Assembly (NCBI GenBank): GCA_950022655.1
Contig: OX465579.1
Location: 178,998,303 to 179,062,302 of the forward strand
Source of the DNA: Alentia gelatinosa
Taxonomy: Eukaryota > Annelida > Polychaeta > Phyllodocida > Polynoidae
DNA length: 64,000 bases
Direction: 5' to 3'
The notes below the pieces were generated by a model. It saw nothing but the letters and a program-made list of their open reading frames with translations, was not told where the DNA came from and searched no databases. Of the stretch, positions 54,920-62,389 are shown in pieces. Numbering within the stretch: the first letter of the stretch is position 1; every line of letters begins with the position of its first letter. The position numbers and the translations under genes are program-made.

Positions 54920-56069
54920 GTAGGTCGGTGATCGTGCCGGTGTTTATCAGATTCCCGCAGATGGGCTGGTGATTCGATTTGCCGCCAGATGACAGCACCT
55001 TTAAACTTCCCCGAGTGGCTGGACACTGTCGGCCCGCGCCGGACGGCCTCTTCCACCGGGCAATGTGATATGAGCGGTCACGGCCCGCCCGCATACCGCC
55101 CGCGCCGCGATATCATAGGAGTGCCTGTCCTAACAGTGTCTAACCAATCTGTCTCCAGCGGAGCAGTGCGCACCCCGCACTCCTTTGTCCTGGCACACTG
55201 CGCCGCTCCATTGAGGGGATACTCAATGGAGCGTCGCAGTGTACTCGGTGCAATCCCCAATAATGGCGGCGTGATTGGATTTGTCGAGCGCGCGCAGTGC
55301 GGAAGAGAAACATCCAAAAGTCGCCGGAAGACGCTCGGCGAACGCCCGCCGACCACGTGACCTACATGAGGTCAGGGCGACGCGCGCGACCTCTACGGCG
55401 GCGTTCAGAAACAAGCGCGACGAGTTGTCAAAACTGTCGGCGTCCAACTCGATTCTGGAGGATTGGATTAAGATAAATGCACCTGTGCCTGATTCCATCG
55501 GCCCGCAGTTGTACCCGATAATCGAATGAGCGGAGAAATAAGACCACTTCAAAGACAGGCTCCCGCGTCCCCCAAGCGTCCCCCGCGCATGCGCATACCG
55601 TCCGGCGGTGACGTCACATCCGGTTGATGCCTGGTATTGATTCCCGGGTGAACGTTAAACCCCGCACTCCAGTATCTATACGATTCTTAATTAACTTTCT
55701 CTGCGGAACCGGTTTGAACCGGTTAACCGTCTTTTAAGAATGTCATCAACAACAAATAAAGCGGCGGCCTGCGTCTAATTGGACGGTTATCCCATATATG
55801 TCATCGCCCATTAGAATAGCACTGATTAATCCCGGAGAAGGAGGCAGCCCGTGGGCAGGTCTAATTTGGCAATCGCTGGTCCGGCTTTAATTGAGGGAAA
55901 ATGAATTTCAGTGAGAGCGGGGAATGGGAAGTTATACGTCACATGATTACAGTGAGCAGATTGGATTTACGGGAACGGCCGCTGAGTGCTCGGGAAGGGC
56001 GGGGATAGCGGGGGAGGGGGGTGGGGGCGGGGATAGCGGGGGAGGGGGGTGGGGGCGGGGATAGAGACA
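54920..56069. other. Intron 1, CpG-rich 5' part
   Basis: CpG-rich sequence continues to about 55640. It contains a 21-bp-arm hairpin (55195-55215 with 55222-55242, one mismatch), AATGGCGGCGTG (YY1-like), and at 55586-55622 a GCGCATGCGC (NRF1), TGACGTCA (55609-55616) and CATCCGGTTG (ETS-like) cluster. 55700-55930 has several TAAT cores. An alternative promoter is possible. Confidence 0.45.
55195..55242. other. Strong hairpin, 21-bp arms and 6-nt loop
   Basis: ACACTGCGCCGCTCCATTGA pairs with the opposite arm at 55222-55242 with one mismatch. It sits between a CCAAT box (near 55143) and a YY1-like/ATTGG pair (55258-55280). Confidence 0.8.
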
Positions 56070-56826
56070 AGAGGGACAGGATAGAACAAGAGGATGGGGC
56101 AGAGACGGGATAGGACAATAGGAATGGGCAGAGCCAGCATACGACAAGTGGAACGGGCAGAGCTGGGATACGACAATAGGAACGGGCAGAGCCAGGATAG
56201 GACAAGTGGAACGGGTAGAGATGAGATAGGACAAGAGGGACAGGCAGAGATGAGATAGGACAAGTGGGATGGGCAGAGATGAGATAGGACAAGTGGGACG
56301 GGTAGAGATGAGATAGGACAAGTGGAACGGGTAGAGATGAGATCGGACAAGAGGGACAGGCAGAGATGAGATAGGACAAGTGGGATGGGCAGAGATGAGA
56401 TAGGACAAGTGGGATGGGCAGATATGGGATAGGACAGGTGGGATGGGCAGAGACGGGATAGGACAAGTGGGATGGGCAGAGATGGGATAGGACAAGTGGG
56501 ATGGGCAGAAATGAGATAGGACAAGTGGGATGGGCAGAGATGAGATAGGACAAGTGGGATGGGCAGAGATGGGATAGGACAAGTGGAACGGGTAGAGATG
56601 AGATAGGACAAGAGGGACGGGCAGAGACGGGATAGGACAAGTGGGATGGGCAGAGACGGGATAGGGCAAGAGGGACGGGTAGAGATGGGATAGGACAAGA
56701 GGGACGGGCAGAGATGAGATAGGACAAGTGGGATGGGCAGAGATGGGATAGGACAAGTGGGATGGGCAGAGATGGGATAGGACAAGTGGGATGGGCAGAG
56801 ATGGGATAGGGCAATAGGAACGGGAA
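56070..56826. repeat. 29-bp minisatellite in intron 1, about 26 copies
   Basis: The unit reads AGGACAAGTGGGATGGGCAG AGATGAGAT. All three reverse frames stay open over hundreds of codons (Ser/His/Pro-rich), an artefact of composition. Confidence 0.96.
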
Positions 56827-56884
56827 TGTAGCATTCAAACGAGTTGGAGAATGACTTCTTCGACCAAAACGAGTTGCTTTCTAT

Positions 56885-57028
56885 ATTCATCTCACCCCTG
56901 TACACACTAAAATAATGGGCAACAAACAGGACATAGACCATGGAGAACGGACCGGAATACTTGAAGGGGCATGGAGAACGAGTTCCCAATGTTAAGTCTA
57001 TGGACATTTATTCCAGGGGTGAAATAAA
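56885..57028. mobile_element. Foldback MITE, second copy of the 3727 element
   Basis: ATTCATCTCACCCCTG at the left, GGGGTGAAATAAA at the right. Interior GGACATAGACCATGGAGAAC and GAGTTCCCAATGTTAAGTCT match the first copy. Confidence 0.8.
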
Positions 57029-57109
57029 GGGTAGGTCCGGAGAGAGCAGGGCAGAGGCAGCGTGATGCAGGGTGCGGGTTGAGTGCGGGCAAAGTAGGAT
57101 GGGGCAGTT

Positions 57110-58458
57110 CAACGTAGGGAAGGAGGGAGGTGGCAGGACAATAACAGACAGGGAGGAAAGGCGAACAGAGGAGGGAGGTAGGCAGAAGGAGGGAGGTGGC
57201 CGGACAATAACAGGCGGGGAGGAAAGGCGAACAGAGGAGGGAGATAGGCAGAAGGAGGGAGGTGGCAGGACAATAACAGGCGGGGAGGAAAGGCGAACAG
57301 AGGAGGGAGATAGGCAGAAGGAGGGAGGTGGCAGGACAATAACAGGCAGGGAGGAAAGGGGAACAGAGGAGGGAGGTAGGCAGAAGGAGGGAGGTGGCCG
57401 GACAATAACAGGCGGGGAGGAAAGGCGAACAGAGGAGGGAGATAGGCAGAAGGAGGGAGGTGGCAGGACAATAACAGGCAGGGAGGAAAGGCGAACAGAG
57501 GAGGGAGATAGGCAGAAGGAGGGAGGTGGCAGGACAATAACAGACAGGGAGGAAAGGGGAACAGAGGAGGGAGGTAGGCAGAAGGAGGGAGGTGGCCGGA
57601 CAATAACAGGCGGGGAGGAAAGGCGAACAGAGGAGGGAGATAGGCAGAAGGAGGGAGGTGGCAGGACAATAACAGGCGGGGAGGAAAGGCGAACAGAGGA
57701 GGGAGATAGGCAGAAGGAGGGAGGTGGCAGGACAATAACAGACAGGGAGGAAAGGCGAACAGAGGAGGGAGGTAGGCAGAAGGAGGGAGGTGGCCGGACA
57801 ATAACAGGCGGGGAGGAAAGGCGAACAGAGGAGGGAGATAGGCAGAAGGAGGGAGGTGGCAGGACAATAACAGGCGGGGAGGAAAGGCGAACAGAGGAGG
57901 GAGATAGGCAGAAGGAGGGAGGTGGCAGGACAATAACAGGCAGGGAGGAAAGGGGAACAGAGGAGGGAGGTAGGCAGAAGGAGGGAGGTGGCCGGACAAT
58001 AACAGGCGGGGAGGAAAGGCGAACAGAGGAGGGAGATAGGCAGAAGGAGGGAGGTGGCAGGACAATAACAGGCAGGGAGGAAAGGCGAACAGAGGAGGGA
58101 GGTAGGCAGAAGGAGGGAGGTGGCCGGACAATAACAGGCGGGGAGGAAAGGCGAACAGAGGAGGGAGGTAGGCAGAAGGAGGGAGGTGGCAGGACAATAA
58201 CAGGCAGGGAGGAAAGGCGAACAGAGGAGGGAGGTAGGCAGAAGGAGGGAGGTGGCCGGACAATAACAGGCGGGGAGGAAAGGCGAACAGAGGAGGGAGA
58301 TAGGCAGAAGGAGGGAGGTGGCAGGACAATAACAGGCAGGGAGGAAAGGGGAACAGAGGAGGGAGGTAGGCAGAAGGAGGGAGGTGGCAGGACAATAACA
58401 GGCAGGGAGGAAAGGCGAACAGAGGAGGGAGGTAGGCAGAAGGAGGGAGGTTGGGAGA
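57110..58458. repeat. 66-bp minisatellite in intron 1, about 20 copies
   Basis: GAGGAAAGGCGAACAGAGGA, then GGGAGRTAGGCAGAAGGAGG and GAGGTGGCMGGACAATAACA, repeat nearly unchanged. Two-state variants (CAGG/CCGG, AGGC/AGGG) are shuffled between copies. A 66-bp period keeps four frames open for more than 400 codons (22-residue repeats). There is no start, domain or splice logic to support coding. Confidence 0.97.
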
Positions 58459-58502
58459 TGCAGGACTTGTATAAAACTGGATCGAGAATCATATGATAAG
58501 AA

Positions 58503-58789
58503 GGTCACCCACGGGATGAAAATAGCTTGGTCTGTACCCCATCGAGTTTGACTGCAGTGTAATTCACGTAGCGAAGCTGAATGAATTACTCTGCGGTCAA
58601 ACGAGGTGGAGTGCAGACCAAGTTATTTTCATGAGTGGGTATCTATTTTTATCTCACCCCGTATAACATTACTTATTGATAAAATAAATCACCCAATTAG
58701 CCACTAAGTATTGGTACACGAATTTCAAGGCCGTGAAGTACTGGTTCCTAATGTTAAGCCTATAGAAAGATACCGGGGTGAGGTAAAAT
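58503..58789. mobile_element. Foldback MITE family B, reverse copy, in intron 1
   Basis: CACCCACGGGATGAAAATAG at the left. A palindrome (GCTTGGTCTGTACCCC against GAGTGCAGACCAAGTTATTT) has CACGTAGCGAAGCTGAATG at the apex. Then TTATCTCACCCCGTATAAC, CTAATGTTAAGCCTATAG and TACCGGGGTGAGGTAAAA. It is inverted relative to 32306-32600. Further hairpin sequence with GAGGTGAAGCCGAG follows at 58795-58870. Confidence 0.8.
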
Positions 58790-58869
58790 ACACAATACTC
58801 CACGAGTTTGGATGCGCTGCAATTGTCAATGAGGTGAAGCCGAGTGATGATTCCGGCGCATTCACGTAA

Positions 58870-59394
58870 GTACTTTTACAATTTGAGTGTGGCTTTAGAT
58901 TTAACTCACTCCTTCCAATGACAACAAATTGAATCTCAGAGGACTTCGCACATCAGTTAGGAAAGTTTAAATCTCCATGTTGATATCACGACTTTTCTTG
59001 GAAATCCTTGCCACTGATCAATCAATCAGGTATGACACCATCTCACATTGACTCACGAACTAGTGTCAGTTTAGTGGGTGATCGTTGAGTTGTTTTTTGA
59101 TAATGTCATTACTACGGCTAAACTTGTACCAGGGCGCTGAACAATGAATGGATGGTTGTGGGAGAGAGGAGGGAGGTGGCAGTAAGGGCAGGGTGTGGTA
59201 GGGCAGGTGGAAGCACCAGGTAGAAGCTGTGTTAGTGAGACTGTGAGGTGGGTCAGGGGGTTGTAACATGCTCAGGACAGGCTGCAGTGATAGAGTGAGT
59301 GGTAAGGTGAGACCACGAGCCTGGTCGACCAGAAAAACACAAAGGTCAGGGATCCCTGGTCCGGATTCTGAGGGTTTCCATAGACTATATACGG
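58870..59394. other. Intron 1 spacer
   Basis: No features beyond short motifs shared with the region near 48.5 kb (GGGTGATCGTTGAGTTG, CTTGTACCAGGG). Confidence 0.4.
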
Positions 59395-59527
59395 AGATCA
59401 CGAAAGACACAGAAAGAGATAGAAATAGAGAGAGTAATGGAGGCAGAGATAGACAGACAACGAGATAGAGATAGAGATAGAAATAGAGACATAGAGAGAG
59501 AGAGAGACACACACACACACACACAAA
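59395..59527. repeat. GATA/GAGA and (CA)n compound microsatellite
   Basis: AGATAGAGATAGAGATAGAA, then GAGAGAGAGAGACACACACA. Confidence 0.95.
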
Positions 59528-59768
59528 AAGTGAGATATAGAGCGATAGAAAGCGATATAGCAATGACATAGCAATGTAGAGAAGGGCAGTGTTATCAGGT
59601 AGAAGGTTTTGGTACCTAGAAGCAAGTTGCTAACAAACCAGCGCCATGTTAAATGCGTGTGGTAGGGGACAAGAAGGACTAAAGGCGACGGAATTTTCAT
59701 GGGAATCCGTGTGCGATCCATGCGACTATGCGACTGTGCGATCCATGCGAACGATATGCAAACACCAG

Positions 59769-60011
59769 GGACCTGTTTCACTAGTTTCGTGACATGTCTA
59801 GATGACGTCTAGATGTAGTGTCCGGTTTCATAAGAACTAGACATTAGACTTCGTTTTGTCCGTTCTTGCTTGCACTATTGGTGGCGCTTTTCATGTTCAT
59901 GTTTGGGGTCTGTCTTTTCCTAAGGACAGCTACTTGTGTTGTCACGAAACTAGACAACCCCAATGTCTGTATGGTGTCATAGACATGTCACGAAACTAGT
60001 GAAACAGGTCC
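59769..60011. mobile_element. 243-bp MITE, 33-bp perfect TIRs, CAG target duplication
   Basis: Left end GGACCTGTTTCACTAGTTTC and its full complement at the right, with CAG on both outer sides (59766-59768 and 60012-60014). Long TIRs with 3-bp CWG-type duplications fit a PIF/Harbinger-derived MITE. No transposase. Confidence 0.85.
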
Positions 60012-60572
60012 CAGATCCACTACAGCGATTGTTCAGATCCACTAACGCGAAATTTATGTGACTGGGTGTTGGGAGCACCATGCGAACTTAATGTGAATGC
60101 CTGATCCACTACGCGAATTTACATGCGAATTTCATGCGATAGAATTTTTGGCCAAGAATATGTGTACGACTACTGGCTAGGTCACATGATCAACAAGTTT
60201 CCACTTTGTGGGAGATATCTGAACTACAAGCGAACATACTGCTCCTAGCGATATTATGAAACATCGATGTGACTATGTGTGACTGGGCAATTCCATGCCA
60301 TAATATTTAATATTTTTAATATTGTCGCAAGGCAATCGCATGGCCATGCGAATTCGCATGAGCCATGCTAGCCAAGTGAATTCCATGCGATTGCCCGATC
60401 CACTGAAGCGATTTCCATTCGAATTTCATGCAACCGAGCGATTTCTGTGCGAACGTCGGCGGACGTCGGCGGACGTCGGCGAACGTCGGCGAACGTCGGC
60501 GAACGCTAATTGACATGGAAAATCGCCTCAGTGTATTTGGCGTTTGAGTTCTCAGATCAGTACATCATGAGG

Positions 60573-60757
60573 CCCGTTTCCATTGGTCGACAAACACGGT
60601 GTAGATTTTTTGTGTTCTCCTGATACCCTATTTCCATTGGCCATCACCAGTATACAGTCAGGAACCACCGATGGACCTTAGCACTGCTGACATAAAATGG
60701 AAAAAGGCTATTAGGAGAACACAGAAAATCTACACCATGTTTATAGGACAATGGTAA
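60573..60757. mobile_element. 185-bp MITE, CCCGTTTCCATTGGTC family
   Basis: CACGGTGTAGATTTTTTGTG and GTTCTCCTGATA on the left pair with TTAGGAGAACACAGAAAATC and TACACCATG on the right. The core (GTCAGGAACCACCGATGGAC) equals that of the short element at 9151-9249. Confidence 0.85.
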
Positions 60758-60854
60758 GATGCCAATAGGTGTCAAATCCACTGAGTTGACAGGATTTCCG
60801 TGCGATCCCATGTGACTGTGCGACTATGCGACAATGCGACTTCCATGAGAACAC

Positions 60855-61349
60855 CAGGGACCTCTGAATCTTATCAATTACCATTCAAAGCTGGTTCTTT
60901 AAGATTCATTCTAATTCTAAATGAGTTAATTCAATTTTTCGTCCTGTTTATCCAATTTTGATAGTTATTATAGGTTAGTTTATATTTGCCTGATTAACCT
61001 AGAAAATGTACTGAAATTTGTTCTTTCAATTACCTAAAAAACAAGGACGGTGGCCTATGGTTTTTAAACCTTCAAAGTGTAATACTTACTATACATCAAC
61101 TATGTTCTATGAAAGTTTGATGAAAACCACCTGGGTTTTGCTATGTGAAAAACAACTTTTTAGCATACATATATATTCTATCATAAAATTCTCATAATAT
61201 TGAGCTCTATATCAAAAGCTAGCATGATAACCCGCAATTTCTAAAATTAAATATGTGTGCTAGAACACCTGGCGATCATAATGTATTAAAATTTCAGGAA
61301 AATGACATGGGTTTTAATTATCAACCCCAATTGTCCATATGCCTTTAAG
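60855..61349. mobile_element. AT-rich TIR element, inverted copy of 48892-49389
   Basis: ATTCTAATTCTAAATGAGTT, GTTTATCCAATTTTGATAG and ATTAAAATTTCAGGAAAATG match the other copy in reverse complement. The right end is ATATGCCTTTAA; the left end lacks the expected TTAAAGGCATATC, so this copy appears truncated at about 60855. Confidence 0.72.
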
Positions 61350-61383
61350 ATGCTGAATTGCTATAGGTAAATAGTTATTTTTA

Positions 61384-61990
61384 GCCGTAGGTAAAGGTTT
61401 ATGATGAGCCGTAGCTAGAGGGTTAACCCTTTAACTACAGCATGATGCCTCCAGGCATTCCCCTGGCTATGGCAGTATGATGCCTCCAGGCATTCCCCTG
61501 GCTACTGCAGTATGATGCCTCTAGGCATCATAGAGGCATCATTGATACTTATATACAATATTCAATAAATAGAAAAATAATTATTTGAATTGAAAGGAAT
61601 TTTGACATAGTAAAACCCTATATTGACCTTTGATTTGGTATAACAAAATATCATCAGCTACCAAGGTAAATTACTCAAATCCCATGACACATCATGTGAC
61701 ATTGCTATTATCCAAGAAAGGTGCCTCCTGTAGCAGGGACGTTTATGCAGGCAATGCCTGCCGTGTAATGCTAAGAGGGGAACTGGGTGCTGTAGCCGTA
61801 GGTAAAGTGTTATGATGAGCCGTAGGTTAAGGGTTAAGATGAGCCATAGGTAAAAGGTTAAGATGAGCCATAGGTAAAGGGTTAAGATGAGCCGTGGGTA
61901 AAGGGTCAAGATGCGCCGTAGATTAAAGGTCAAGATGCGCCGTAGATAAAGGTTTACGACGCGCCGTAGATAAAGGTTTAATATAAGAGA
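61384..61990. repeat. ~27-bp GCCGTAGGTAAAGG array, split by an insertion
   Basis: GATGAGCCGTAGGTAAAGGG units occur at 61384-61430 and 61790-61990. Between them, 61432-61790 holds a 45-bp GATGCCTCCAGGCATTCC triplicate (each unit a small hairpin) and AT-rich DNA. CTACAGCATG near 61435 and GGTGCTGTAG near 61785 are inverted, hinting at an inserted element. Confidence 0.75.
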
Positions 61991-62044
61991 TTGGATTGAG
62001 CTCATCCCGGAAACAGACTCCATCTCCGTATGAGCGTCCCCCAC

Positions 62045-62090
62045 TGTGACCTCTGACCCCTGACCCCTGACCCCTGACCTCTGACCTCCG
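62045..62090. repeat. TGACCCC/TGACCTC heptamers in the 3' splice-site region
   Basis: About six 7-bp units of TGACCCC/TGACCTC form most of the polypyrimidine-like stretch before the exon 2 acceptor at 62106-62107. Confidence 0.85.
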
Positions 62091-62107
62091 CCCTCCGTCT
62101 GTCACAG

Positions 62108-62389
62108 AGACTAAGGAGTACTGCTGGCCGCAGTCCTTCAACGTGAGCTGCTCGGGTCGCAGCGTCATCATGATGGAGTCTGCGCGTTACGGCCGGATGC
62201 GGCGGGGACGCTGCCTGACGTCAGACATCCACGTGGGGTGCGCGCTCGACGTGCTGGCCGAGGTGGACCGCCGGTGTTCGGGGCGGCCGGCCTGCTTCAT
62301 CTCCATCCCCGACACCGTGCTGCACCGCCTGCAGCCCTGTCCTAAAGACATGCTGGCCTACCTGGAGGCGCGCTACAGGTGTATACTAG
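62108..62389 (+). CDS. SUEL/galactose-binding lectin domain exon (exon 2)
   Basis: Acceptor CTGTCACAG|AG and donor ACTAG|GTGAGT bound 282 bp (phase 1 at both sides, a symmetric exon as in domain shuffling). With exon 1 it gives residues 45-138. The domain shows the SUEL family pattern: NVSCSGRSVIMMESARYGR (residues 56-74), CSGRPACFISIPD (101-113) and PCPKDMLAYLEARYRC (121-136). Cysteines at 50, 59, 80, 89, 101, 107, 122 and 136 make eight, as expected for four disulfides. One sequon (Asn56-Val-Ser) is present. Such domains bind rhamnose/galactose or act as protein-binding modules in latrophilins, EVA-1 and egg lectins. VIMxESAxYGR resembles latrophilins, but the protein family is unresolved because the 3' exons are outside the window. 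Confidence 0.85.

Larger units (their letters stand above)
59690..60850. repeat. GCGAATTTCATGCGA-type degenerate repeat region, interrupted by MITEs
   Basis: Motifs CATGCGACTATGCGAC, GATCCACTACGCGAATT and TTTCATGCGAT recur across the region. Both ends carry GAACACCAGGGACCT-like text (59761 and 60831). 60455-60510 is a tight GAACGTCGGC decamer array. Two MITEs are inserted within it. Confidence 0.6.

Noticed and set aside
54989..55529. Forward and reverse open frames in the CpG island of intron 1
   Set aside because: High GC with few stops; no domain, and they overlap on both strands.
57072..58496. Four overlapping open frames of more than 400 codons on both strands, made of 22-residue repeats
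   Set aside because: The 66-bp repeat has no stop in these frames, so all remain open together. There is no start context, domain, signal peptide or splice support.
62371..62380. Alternative donor CAG|GTGTAT inside exon 2
   Set aside because: It would remove the last conserved cysteine (Cys136), and the downstream TAG|GTGAGT is a much better match.
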